Assembly (NCBI RefSeq): GCF_001269985.1
Contig: NZ_BBZB01000001.1
Coordinates: 434,001-498,000, forward strand
DNA: 64,000 nt
Source: Pseudoalteromonas sp. '520P1 No. 423'
Lineage (GTDB): Bacteria > Pseudomonadota > Gammaproteobacteria > Enterobacterales > Alteromonadaceae
Direction: 5' to 3'
The notes beneath the pieces are model-generated. The model made no database searches, had not been told where the DNA came from, and saw nothing but the letters and a program-made list of their open reading frames with translations. Below are positions 43,402 through 51,047 of the stretch, in pieces. Numbering within the stretch: the first letter of the stretch is position 1; every line of letters begins with the position of its first letter. The position numbers and the translations under genes were made by a program.

Positions 43402-43510
43402 TTTATTTCCTTATTTTTTCTTGTTATTTCCCGCCAGAAATAACGTTTACAAATTTTGAAGTCGCTATGAGTGAAATTAGTGACTTCAAACATTTAGCGA
43501 TTATGCGTAA

Positions 43511-43699
43511 TTAAGAAGTCGTATCGATTGGTGGGTAACCACCTTCTTCACCTACAGCCAAAGTTGTAGCCCAATCTTTTGGTGGGAAAACCGGTTTCAC
43601 TGGATTTGGGTTTAATACAGGTTCAACTTTAGAACCTAAAGTAAAAGTACCACCAGTTACTTGATTCGTTTTTTCTTTTTCTAATGAAAATGGGTGCAT
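43511..43699 (-). CDS. Graspetide-like precursor peptide (copy 2, identical protein)
   Basis: 62 residues, same protein as 42186-42374 (MHPFSLEKE leader; TTLAVGEEGG core). Part of a 280-base duplication. Gene dosage or recent expansion. Hairpin upstream at 43735. Confidence 0.8.
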   Translation of the reverse strand: MHPFSLEKEKTNQVTGGTFTLGSKVEPVLNPNPVKPVFPPKDWATTLAVGEEGGYPPIDTTS

Positions 43700-43759
43700 G
43701 TGTTTTTCCTTATTTAATTTCAGTATTTTCTCTTATTATTTCCCGCCAGAAATAATCGC

Positions 43760-43951
43760 TTATCGAATTGGTGGAAACCTTGGATCATAGCCATCTTCTG
43801 GAATAGCCATAGTCACAACATCGCCAATGCCTTTAATTGGAGGAGGCACGATGCCACCACCCGTTTCTGTACAGCCGTATGTCACAGGGTCTATCATGCG
43901 ACCACCTGTTACTTGATTCGTTTTTTCTTTTTCTAATGAAAATGGGTGCAT
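43760..43951 (-). CDS. Graspetide-like precursor peptide, VTMAIPED core
   Basis: 63 residues. Leader MHPFSLEKEKTNQVTGG; core has TYGCTETGGG, PPPIKGIGD and DVVTMAIPEDGYDPRFPPIR. VTMAIPED is a TTxxxxEE-like variant (Thr donor, Glu/Asp acceptor). The last part is identical to 44697-44894. Only a degenerate hairpin (near 43987) is upstream. Confidence 0.75.
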   Translation of the reverse strand: MHPFSLEKEKTNQVTGGRMIDPVTYGCTETGGGIVPPPIKGIGDVVTMAIPEDGYDPRFPPIR

Positions 43952-44022
43952 TTGTTTTTCCTTATTAAATTTAAAGTATTTTCTTTTATTATTTGCTGCT
44001 AAAAATGCTTGGTAAGCTATTT

Positions 44023-44154
44023 TTATAATCTAATTATTATGCTGATTAACTGCTCCACCAATAAAGAGCCTAAAGCTAAACCAAAAATTAAGGCTAATAC
44101 AAAACCCGTCAATTTCAGTATAAAATTAATGCAACTTCCTTTTACGTTAATCAT
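44023..44154 (-). CDS. Unlisted 43-residue membrane miniprotein
   Basis: Reads MINVKGSCINFILKLTGF then a helix (VLALIFGLALGSLLVEQL). AAGGTG lies 8 bases before ATG 44154 and a hairpin of set A at 44202. Between two precursor genes; immunity or accessory role inferred from position only. Confidence 0.55.
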   Translation of the reverse strand: MINVKGSCINFILKLTGFVLALIFGLALGSLLVEQLISIIIRL

Positions 44155-44233
44155 GTAATAATCACCTTACCAAAATGCATTTAGCTTCGAATTTAGTTGT
44201 CTATTTCCCGCCAGAAATAACAATTATGTATTT

Positions 44234-44422
44234 TTAAAAAATATTCCTGCTGAAAGGAGTATATTTACCAAAGCTACTAGCAATGCTACTACCAGTACCA
44301 CCAAAACCTAATATTCCAGAGTTTGTTTCAGACCCACCCCTTGAGCTATCATAACCACTCAAAATATTGGATGAAACCCCACCAACTACACTTTGAATTT
44401 CATTAATTACTAAATTTCGCAT
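44234..44422 (-). CDS. Double-glycine peptide, Ser/Gly-rich
   Basis: 62 residues. Leader MRNLVINEIQSVVGG; core VSSNILSGYDSSRGGSETN… with many Ser/Gly and no Cys, ending TPFSRNIF. GAGG precedes ATG. No hairpin of set A directly upstream. Not clearly membrane-active; may be modified or a separate toxin type. Confidence 0.7.
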   Translation of the reverse strand: MRNLVINEIQSVVGGVSSNILSGYDSSRGGSETNSGILGFGGTGSSIASSFGKYTPFSRNIF

Positions 44423-44466
44423 CTATTTGTCCTCTAAAGTAAATATATATCCAACAGCTTACACAG

Positions 44467-44643
44467 TTAATACATTACAATTGGACCTCTAAACTTGATT
44501 GGACTGTTACCAGCCCCCCAACTAACGGACTCGCTATTAGGAGCAATGAAAACAGTATCAGTAATAACTAAAGATGCTTTTTTAGCTTGAGATGATCTGC
44601 CACCACTTACCTTTAAAACTTCATTGACTCTTAGTTCTTTCAT
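44467..44643 (-). CDS. Double-glycine peptide with VFIAP core and FRGPIV tail
   Basis: 58 residues, below the usual size cutoff. Leader MKELRVNEVLKVSGG; core RSSQAKKASLVITDTVFIAP…, tail PIKFRGPIVMY. VFIAP and the tail recur in 44947 and 45472, which have the other leader type. Hairpin at 44672 has the set A stem but a changed loop. Confidence 0.7.
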   Translation of the reverse strand: MKELRVNEVLKVSGGRSSQAKKASLVITDTVFIAPNSESVSWGAGNSPIKFRGPIVMY

Positions 44644-44696
44644 TTTTATTCCTAAAATTTAATACTCATATATTATTTCCTTCTAGAAATAATCGC

Positions 44697-44894
44697 TTAT
44701 CGAATTGGTGGAAACCTTGGATCATAGCCATCTTCTGGAATAGCCATAGTCACAACATCGCCAATACCTTTAATTGGAGGAGGCACAATACAGTCTCCAG
44801 CCTCAATTCCAGAGTGACCATAAGTAACTTTAGGAATTAAATTACCACCAGTTACTTGGTTGGTTTTTTCTTTTTCTAATGAAAATGGGTGCAT
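44697..44894 (-). CDS. Graspetide-like precursor peptide, VTMAIPED core (variant)
   Basis: 65 residues. Leader MHPFSLEKEKTNQVTGG; middle NLIPKVTYGHSGIEAGDC differs from 43760, then CIVPPPIKGIGD and the shared DVVTMAIPEDGYDPRFPPIR. A conserved C-terminal half with a variable middle suggests a conserved modified ring and a variable displayed part. Confidence 0.75.
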   Translation of the reverse strand: MHPFSLEKEKTNQVTGGNLIPKVTYGHSGIEAGDCIVPPPIKGIGDVVTMAIPEDGYDPRFPPIR

Positions 44895-44946
44895 TTTTCA
44901 TCCTTATTAAATTTACATAGTTTAATTTTATTAGTTCACGCCAAAG

Positions 44947-45141
44947 TTAATTAATGACGATTTCGCCTCGGAACCTGACGTCTAGCGGGGCAATAAATAC
45001 GATATCATCAGCCATAACAGGAGGATCAGACGGTACAGGTAAATGGGTTATAATCAGACCACAAGGCCAAATAGGAGCTATAATTGAATTCGCACCAGTG
45101 ACCTTTTTAATACTTTCTTTACTTAATGAAAATGGATGCAT
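44947..45141 (-). CDS. Precursor peptide with MHPFSLSKES leader and FRGEIV tail
   Basis: 64 residues from ATG 45141, chosen over ATG 45147 by AAGG spacing. Leader MHPFSLSKESIKKVTGA (Gly-Ala at the processing site). Core IIAPIWPCGLIITHLPVP…, ending VFIAPLDVRFRGEIVIN. Close relative at 45472. Likely processed by the same peptidase; Gly-Ala is tolerated by many C39 enzymes. Confidence 0.7.
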   Translation of the reverse strand: MHPFSLSKESIKKVTGANSIIAPIWPCGLIITHLPVPSDPPVMADDIVFIAPLDVRFRGEIVIN

Positions 45142-45202
45142 GTGCATTCCTTATTAAATTTATATATTTCTCTCATACCACTTATAAAAAGTAAGGTAAT
45201 TC

Positions 45203-45367
45203 CTATTCATAACCACCAAAAGGAGGTAAACCACTACCTTGTTCACCAAGAACTCCTGTAAGTGGTGGAGGAAAAACTGGACCGTTAGAATTTGTTGAAC
45301 CAGTCTCTGTAAGTACTCCGCCTGTTACTTCTTTTGTTGCTTCTTTTTCTAATGAAAATGGGTGCAT
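45203..45367 (-). CDS. Graspetide-like precursor peptide, short variant
   Basis: 54 residues. Leader MHPFSLEKEATKEVTGG; core VLTETGSTNSNGPVFPPPLT, then GVLGEQGSGLPPFGGYE. LTGVLGEQG is a weaker variant of the TTxxxxEE pattern. Not picked up by size-limited gene finding. Upstream palindrome is degenerate. Confidence 0.65.
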   Translation of the reverse strand: MHPFSLEKEATKEVTGGVLTETGSTNSNGPVFPPPLTGVLGEQGSGLPPFGGYE

Positions 45368-45471
45368 TGTTCATCCTTATTAAATTTACATAGTTTGATT
45401 TTATTAGTTCCAGCTAAAGTTAATTATCTGAATCACTTTAAAATCATGAATAATTTTTTCATTGTGTAATG

Positions 45472-45684
45472 TTAATTAATTACGATTTCGCCTTGAAACC
45501 TCACCTCTAACGGGGCAATAAACACAACATCATCAACCATAACTGGAGGCCTGTTTTGATGTAAAAAAGGCACCATTACACGACCTCCAGTCTCAGCCCA
45601 ACCAGTACTATGTGTGAACGTGTCAATTGAATTCGCACCAGCGATTTTTTTTATACTTTCTTTACTTAATGCAAATGGATGCAT
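45472..45684 (-). CDS. Precursor peptide with MHPFALSKES leader and FQGEIV tail
   Basis: 70 residues from ATG 45684, behind AGGAAGG; a longer upstream start is not needed. Leader MHPFALSKESIKKIAGA; core SIDTFTHSTGWAETGG…, ending VFIAPLEVRFQGEIVIN. First peptide gene after the ATP-grasp gene. Confidence 0.7.
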   Translation of the reverse strand: MHPFALSKESIKKIAGANSIDTFTHSTGWAETGGRVMVPFLHQNRPPVMVDDVVFIAPLEVRFQGEIVIN

Positions 45685-45789
45685 AATTTTTACCTTCCTA
45701 ATTTTTATAGACATTAAAACTATTAATTTAAAAAAATTATAAGCATGAACTCTCAACTTTAATTTTCATTGCTAGAATTTTTTATAAAG

Positions 45790-46716
45790 TTAAAGTTGAT
45801 TTTGCTTAACCATAAAGTCAACTAAATGGTCACTAATTGGGATACCTGATCTTTTCTCAAAACCAATAAACATTGGAGATGGATTTGCTTCTAAGAAATA
45901 ATATTCACCTGATTCATTTCTTCTCCAATCAATAGCAGTCCAGTTTAAATGTAACTTTTCACGAATCAAAATTGACTGCTGCTGAATATCAACTGGCGTC
46001 TCAAAAGGTAATACTTCTAAATTATCATCTTCCCTAAAATCGGCATTGTCGCTTTTAAGTTCAGCAGAAAAAACTTTATCACCAATTACATAAGTTCTTA
46101 TATTCGTGCCCTTGATAAACTCTTGCACTGTAATTGGAGATTTAGTCAATGCCTCACGGACTCTTGATGACTCTAAATGCGCTTCAGTCAAAATTTCGGT
46201 ATGAGCACCACCAAACACAGGCTTAAAGATACTTGTTCCTAAATTGCTATAACAACTGCGAATTTCATCAATATCATTACCGATATACGTTTTTGGAATA
46301 TTGATACCTAATTGGTTAACCTTCCACAGCTGTAGTGGCTTTTCTTGATGGTGTTGAAAGGCTTTCCAACTATTTACCCAAACAGTTTGATTATTTAGTT
46401 CAAACCAGGTGCGGATACATGCCATGCTATCTCTTGCCGAAATGTCATCAATCGATGTGAAATTAGCTTTTGTAGATTCATCAGTCACACCACAAAAATT
46501 GCGCCAATAAACAGATTGAATATCTGAAAAATTAACTTTTTCACCATTTTTTAATATTAAATTTCCACCACCATCATTTGGTGAGAATGAAAACTGTACT
46601 GACTTAGGAAAATCATGGGTTTCTAACAAAAAAACTTTTAAACCACGCCGCTCTAATTTTTCTATCATATATTGAGCATGTTCATCTCTGTGATGACCCA
46701 AAATTATGTGACACAT
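45790..46716 (-). CDS. ATP-grasp ligase, graspetide (MvdC/MvdD-like) type
   Basis: 308 residues. Family features: N-terminal Rossmann-like half with SVYWRNFCGV; a central ATP-grasp fold with KPLQLWKVNQLGINIPKTYI, TSIFKPVFGGAHTEI (ATP Lys and glycine loop), ITVQEFIKG and TYVIGDKVF; the C-terminal Mg/ATP site AIDWRRNESG and FLEANPSPMFIGFEK. These match microviridin-type ligases in order and size. It would form ester or amide crosslinks in the MHPFSL-type precursors encoded directly downstream. A 57-residue acidic peptide gene lies 24 bp upstream. Confidence 0.85.
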   Translation of the reverse strand: MCHIILGHHRDEHAQYMIEKLERRGLKVFLLETHDFPKSVQFSFSPNDGGGNLILKNGEKVNFSDIQSVYWRNFCGVTDESTKANFTSIDDISARDSMACIRTWFELNNQTVWVNSWKAFQHHQEKPLQLWKVNQLGINIPKTYIGNDIDEIRSCYSNLGTSIFKPVFGGAHTEILTEAHLESSRVREALTKSPITVQEFIKGTNIRTYVIGDKVFSAELKSDNADFREDDNLEVLPFETPVDIQQQSILIREKLHLNWTAIDWRRNESGEYYFLEANPSPMFIGFEKRSGIPISDHLVDFMVKQNQL

Positions 46717-46740
46717 AAACCTACTTCCTTACTTTAAAAT

Positions 46741-46914
46741 TTAATCTATTGAATCAAAATCAAAGTAATCATTATTACTTTGTGTTGCATTAAATGCAGT
46801 ACAGTTAATTGATACATCAGTATGTCTAAAATCAATTGAATCAATTAAGTCCATCGAAATTTCTTGATTGAGCAGCTCTTGTAATGCATCTTCTGAATAA
46901 TAAACTTTAGTCAT
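46741..46914 (-). CDS. Acidic 57-residue peptide upstream of the ATP-grasp ligase
   Basis: From ATG 46914 with AGGTGAT just before it. Reads MTKVYYSEDALQELLNQEIS…, then FNATQSNNDYFDFDSID at the C-terminus. No Gly-Gly. Thr/Ser followed by many Asp is the kind of chemistry an ester-forming ATP-grasp could use, so it may be a further precursor, but a regulatory or antitoxin-like role is also possible. Not found by size-limited gene calling. Confidence 0.55.
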   Translation of the reverse strand: MTKVYYSEDALQELLNQEISMDLIDSIDFRHTDVSINCTAFNATQSNNDYFDFDSID

Positions 46915-47863
46915 ATCACCTATCTCATTGTTAGAAGGTGGAGATTCATTTCATGGCTATATATAAGAAGCCAAACAACTGCTAAACCGCACTTTCTATA
47001 AAATTATTTTTAATTGTTAACGAGGTTTATTTACGCTACCTCTTTTCGACGAGATAAATATTGCATTGAAAAAAAACAAAAATCAAAACCCACAAAAAAA
47101 CAACATTAATAATTAAAATCAAAAGCTTAAATAGAATTATTATTGTGATATAAGGATTGAGTTTTGGTTAAATATGAAAGAATAATAGAATCAAATACTA
47201 TTTATTATGAAAATAACAAATGAGTTTCAGTTAAAAAATTAGATCCATAAATTTTGAATTTAATACGGAAAAATTAGTATTTACATTGCAATCAATATAA
47301 GTAAACCAAGCTTTATAAATGACTTAACTTAACCAGCTCTTTCCAAAAATTAAAAACTGAGAGGATGAAGAATATAAATCAATTAATTTGAAAATCTACT
47401 TTGGATAAGCGTTACATGAATGTACTGTATTTAGATTTACAGTAGCAATGAGTGGATATGGCTAACACAATAAAGGTGAAATATGGCAGAGGTTATTAAA
47501 AAATAAAAAGGGAATGTAATTAAACTAACTTCAGTCTAAATATAGATGAGAGCAATATCTCATTTAATATGTATAGCTTATTTAATAACTATATTAAACG
47601 ACTAATACAATCTCATTAATACAAAACATACAAGGTCCAGTAAAAAGTATTCTGCGCTGTATTTAAAAATTCTAAAGGACCTATTCCAAAAGTTGATATT
47701 ACTAACTAAATTAAAAGTCTAGTTATGTTAGAACAGTTATAAATAGCAAACTATTTATCTATATATTTTCACGAAAAGAACCTCTTTGTTTTAACAAGCG
47801 AGCACAACCCAAAGCTTACATTTTAAATGTAGCGGAGGTTATTATATTAAGGATGGCCTATCT
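46915..47863. other. Long intergenic region upstream of the ATP-grasp operon, no gene seen
   Basis: About 950 AT-rich bases without a convincing protein frame on either strand. It must hold the promoter of the minus-strand array. I see no transposase, tRNA or repeat of the hairpin sets in it. Confidence 0.5.
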
Positions 47864-47871
47864 AAAAAAAT

Positions 47872-47893
47872 AAAGCACCACGATGGGTGCTTT
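47872..47893 (-). terminator. Terminator after the 157-residue gene
   Basis: AAAGCACC / GGTGCTTT, loop of 6, followed on the minus strand by TATTTTTTT. Confidence 0.85.
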
Positions 47894-47956
47894 TAGGGGG
47901 GTTATTGAAATTTTGTCATTCTGGATTCTATGAGTAAATTGGCTTTAAATTTAAAC

Positions 47957-48430
47957 CTATACTTTGTACAAAGATAATTTATTTTGCAGTAACAACAATT
48001 TGCTATCTAAATCGCCATAGATATCCGCGTCAGTATTATAAAATTCAATATGATCTTGTAGAAACTTTACAGCGTTTATTACTGTCTGATGAAGATCCTT
48101 ACACTCTATTGCTTTTGCATCTAACTTTTCATTCAAAAGGGAAGTAAAACAACTCGCTATTTCTCCAGCATCAAACTCATCATGCTTTTGGTTAATAATG
48201 AAATCTGTAAAAAAATAAAAATACTTATTAAAGAGTATATTTGGCATAAACCTCAGTTCATCCGCTCTTTCAATAACATTACGATTAAAGCTCGCTAAAA
48301 CCGCTTGCTTTGATACATTAAAAAATGTTTTTTTTGCATAAACTAAATCAAGGTTTTTCTCACAGCCTCCTTGGTTTATATATTTTTCCCAAACTTCAAT
48401 CTCTTCATTATCTATCATATTGTTACCCAT
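47957..48430 (-). CDS. Hypothetical cytoplasmic protein downstream of the subtilase
   Basis: 157 residues (start ATG 48430 or 48418). Helical, mixed charge, no signal or membrane segment; FDAGEIASCFTSLLNEKLDA and FLQDHIEFYNTDADIYGD are visible. A terminator at 48448 separates it partly from the subtilase gene. No family recognised; position suggests accessory or immunity function for the protease/peptide locus. Confidence 0.6.
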   Translation of the reverse strand: MGNNMIDNEEIEVWEKYINQGGCEKNLDLVYAKKTFFNVSKQAVLASFNRNVIERADELRFMPNILFNKYFYFFTDFIINQKHDEFDAGEIASCFTSLLNEKLDAKAIECKDLHQTVINAVKFLQDHIEFYNTDADIYGDLDSKLLLLQNKLSLYKV

Positions 48431-48447
48431 ACTTTCATATCAAAAAA

Positions 48448-48466
48448 GGAGCCGCATTACGGCTCC
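48448..48466 (-). terminator. Terminator directly after the subtilase gene
   Basis: GGAGCCG / CGGCTCC, loop of 5, followed on the minus strand by six T; some read-through to the next gene is likely. Confidence 0.88.
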
Positions 48467-48472
48467 ATAACT

Positions 48473-50734
48473 TTATGGCTCATCGAATAAACAGCCAATC
48501 GTTTGAATGACCTTTACTACTCCACGTGTTTTTGTTTTACATAGAGAACTTTTACCTTTATTGCCATTATTATAACGTTGAGTAACTTCTCTGTGTCTTT
48601 TAGCATTCTGATAGGCTTTGTCATACTTGTTAGCCCTATTATTGAGTTCTATAATTTTCTGAGTATGTCTACCTTTTTGATACTTGTCATCCCACTTCTT
48701 TAAGTCACTTGCTACCTTTTTATAGTATTGTGATAACCTTTTATTATAGTCTTCTTTGGATTCGCCAGGCTTTTGCTTGGGTTGGTTATCTGCTCTTTTC
48801 TTAATATCATCATACTCTTTCTGTCTTGCTGCTTCCTTTTCTTTGTCAGAGCTATTATTTGACCCAGCACCACCTCCCGAGCCTCCTTCAGAATAACCTC
48901 CTCCACCAGAGTAGCCACCACCAAAATTGAAGCCACCGAACCCGCTAAATCCGCCTCCGCCACCACAACTCAAGGTGTATGATTCACATTTATAAGTGAC
49001 TGTAATTCTTTCTATTTCTTTCAAGCTATACGCTGGGTCTACATACTCTTTCTTACTCTCATTTGTATTATTGTCAAAATCATCACATTTTCTAACTTCA
49101 TTCCAAGGAGCATAGTCTCCACTATTTTCACTAGGAAGTTGATTTTTAGTCCAATAGTTTGCTTCATAAACAATACCGTTAAAAGTTACAGAATCATTTT
49201 TTTCGTAACTCTGATTGTCATACCATAACTCGGGGCAAGAAGGTGATATATAAACATTATTGTAGTCCTGAAGATATGAGTATGCATCGCTAAAATTAAC
49301 TGCACCATAACCTACAGCATTATCAGGATAATTTTCATTAAGACTTGAGGCTGTATTTTTTACAGAGTTAAGAACTTGTTCTGCAGTTGTATTTGGGAAG
49401 TTAGCCCACAGTTTTGCAATACCAGCAGCCGCAACGCCTGCCGCTTGAGAGGTTCCGGTTAAAGCTGCGTAGCTCTGCTTACCAGAAGATATACTGACAT
49501 TTCCTTCTTGAAAAAAGCTCACTTCTTCATCATTAAGTCCAGGCATTAATAAAGTAGGCATCGTAGCTTCATAATCAAGCGATGTAAGCCAAGAGTTATA
49601 CTTGGCAAATTCTTCTCTATCTACTGTATCTAAATAATTATACGAAATAACTAATAAAGAACCTCCTTCAGATTCACATATACGTGAAGCATTTTGGATC
49701 TCCTTCTTTGAAGTTACACTTAGTTTATTTTCAATTATTTGTTCAGTGACTGCATTATCAGACAAATTGTAATAACACGCTGAAGCAGTCGGTAAGGTAG
49801 ATGAATATTCAAAATTTCCATTATCTATTTGAGAGTAATCAAATTCGTAATATCCTTCCTCACTTTTATAATATACAGAATTGACTTTAATATTATCGTG
49901 CGAGACCGTAGATAAGATATCAACCCCTGGAGCAACAAATGTTATTCCTCTATAAGACGGAGAGAAATCAGCCAAATCTCCATTTATATTAATTGCACCT
50001 ACGCCTACTACGTTTCGATAGGCTGCTGGGTATGCAGGCATATCTATACCCGTAGCTGTACCGTGATTGCCCGCTGCAGCAATAAAAATGATGTCATCTT
50101 GATATGTCAGTCGATCTATTACATTTCTTAATTTTTCAGAATATCCAGCACCACTTAAAGACAAGTTAATTATTTTAGCGCCTGTACCTGCACATATCTC
50201 AATTGCCTCAATAAGACTATTGTCACTAATGGTTGAATTTATACCTCGAGCAGATCGCATTAACTTTTGAATATGTATATCTACCTGACCGTTATCAATT
50301 GCCCCCCTAACCCCTACATCATTGCTTAGCGCACTGATAATTCCTGATATATGTGTACCATGCCCAACAGAATCTCGTCCCCAAAAACCACTATAAGAAG
50401 TATCGTAGCCATTGATGTTAACTTTTGGTAAATCAGTGTGTCCAGAATCTACACCAGAGTCGATAATACACACTTTTAATTTATAATTTGATGGTTGTGG
50501 AATGCCATCTAAATTTGTTTGATTTATCCAATATGGTGTAACTTCTAAAAACTCGAGTTCTTCAATTTGAGTATTAAATTCATTTTTTTTTGATAAATGC
50601 TTTTTGTCTTTTATTTCATAATATAATGAATTAACTTCAACAATACTCTCCTGAGAGTTTAATTCTGTATTGTTTGCTAAAACTTGATATGACATAAACA
50701 CTAATGACATTAGCGCTAAGTATTTTTTTATCAT
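48473..50734 (-). CDS. Secreted subtilisin-like (S8) peptidase with insert and chitin-binding-like module
   Basis: 753 residues, signal peptide ending VLA. Catalytic Asp92 (IIDSGVD), His125 (GHGTHISG), oxyanion Asn223 (AAAGNHGT) and Ser429 (LTGTSQAAG) are intact. Between His/Asn and Ser an insert of about 150 residues (280-425) recalls PA domains. After the catalytic part, CPELWYDNQSYEKNDSVTF…EANYWTKN looks like a CBM5/12 chitin-binding module, then a Gly-rich linker (GGGGGFSGFGGFNFGGGYSG) and a charged helix with KGKSSLCKTKTRG at the end. A set B hairpin lies 200 bp upstream. It might mature peptides, or be an independent secreted protease. Confidence 0.87.
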   Translation of the reverse strand: MIKKYLALMSLVFMSYQVLANNTELNSQESIVEVNSLYYEIKDKKHLSKKNEFNTQIEELEFLEVTPYWINQTNLDGIPQPSNYKLKVCIIDSGVDSGHTDLPKVNINGYDTSYSGFWGRDSVGHGTHISGIISALSNDVGVRGAIDNGQVDIHIQKLMRSARGINSTISDNSLIEAIEICAGTGAKIINLSLSGAGYSEKLRNVIDRLTYQDDIIFIAAAGNHGTATGIDMPAYPAAYRNVVGVGAININGDLADFSPSYRGITFVAPGVDILSTVSHDNIKVNSVYYKSEEGYYEFDYSQIDNGNFEYSSTLPTASACYYNLSDNAVTEQIIENKLSVTSKKEIQNASRICESEGGSLLVISYNYLDTVDREEFAKYNSWLTSLDYEATMPTLLMPGLNDEEVSFFQEGNVSISSGKQSYAALTGTSQAAGVAAAGIAKLWANFPNTTAEQVLNSVKNTASSLNENYPDNAVGYGAVNFSDAYSYLQDYNNVYISPSCPELWYDNQSYEKNDSVTFNGIVYEANYWTKNQLPSENSGDYAPWNEVRKCDDFDNNTNESKKEYVDPAYSLKEIERITVTYKCESYTLSCGGGGGFSGFGGFNFGGGYSGGGGYSEGGSGGGAGSNNSSDKEKEAARQKEYDDIKKRADNQPKQKPGESKEDYNKRLSQYYKKVASDLKKWDDKYQKGRHTQKIIELNNRANKYDKAYQNAKRHREVTQRYNNGNKGKSSLCKTKTRGVVKVIQTIGCLFDEP

Positions 50735-51047
50735 TTACACTAAACCTTTATTTATATTGATTTTAGAGATTGAACTTTATTTTAATAATGAAAAATTAAT
50801 GAATAATCACTTCCCCAAATATTAGCGGATAGCTTTTCATTTAAATTCAGAAATTTAATTTAGGTTCTCTATTTTGAATAGTGAGATGAAAGTCGGTTTT
50901 CATCTCGCACATACCTTATTACACGGTCTATTTATCCAATTACTTCACCCGCCAGAGGAGTAACTCGATTTAATCATTGAAGATAAAAAATCAAAAATAT
51001 TGGTTATTATCTTTTAATTACTAACACGTCTCATGATTAAAAATCGT
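50735..51047 (-). other. Leader of the subtilase gene with structured elements
   Basis: No gene of reliable size (one 14-codon frame MKSYPLIFGEVIIH). Contains the set B hairpin (50940-50963) and a GAGATGAAA…TTTCATCTC stem (50881-50907), as found before peptide genes. Confidence 0.55.

Larger units (their letters stand above)
40877..44693 (-). repeat. Set A: recurrent hairpin before peptide genes, loop CCGCCA
   Basis: Imperfect palindrome ATTATTTC-CCGCCA-GAAATAAT (as written on the plus strand) at 40877, 41491, 42098, 42410, 43046, 43423, 43735 and 44202, with weaker copies near 43987 and 44672 (loop CTTCTA). Each lies about 20-45 bases upstream of a minus-strand start codon and is followed by AAGAGAAAATA and AATAAGGAAAAA. 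At 43423 both arms change (GTTATTTC / GAAATAAC), keeping the pairing, so structure rather than sequence seems selected. Coding-strand loop is TGGCGG. Not a usual terminator: the stem is AT-rich and no T run follows. Confidence 0.8.

Noticed and set aside
40877..44693. CRISPR array
   Set aside because: The repeats are 22-bp palindromes spaced by whole genes at irregular distances; no cas genes.
44954..45157. 67-codon plus-strand frame
   Set aside because: It is the mirror of the MHPFSLSKES precursor gene on the minus strand, which has leader and ribosome site.
50735..50880. 14-codon frame MKSYPLIFGEVIIH before the subtilase
   Set aside because: Too short and without a clear ribosome site; could be a leader peptide but not supported.
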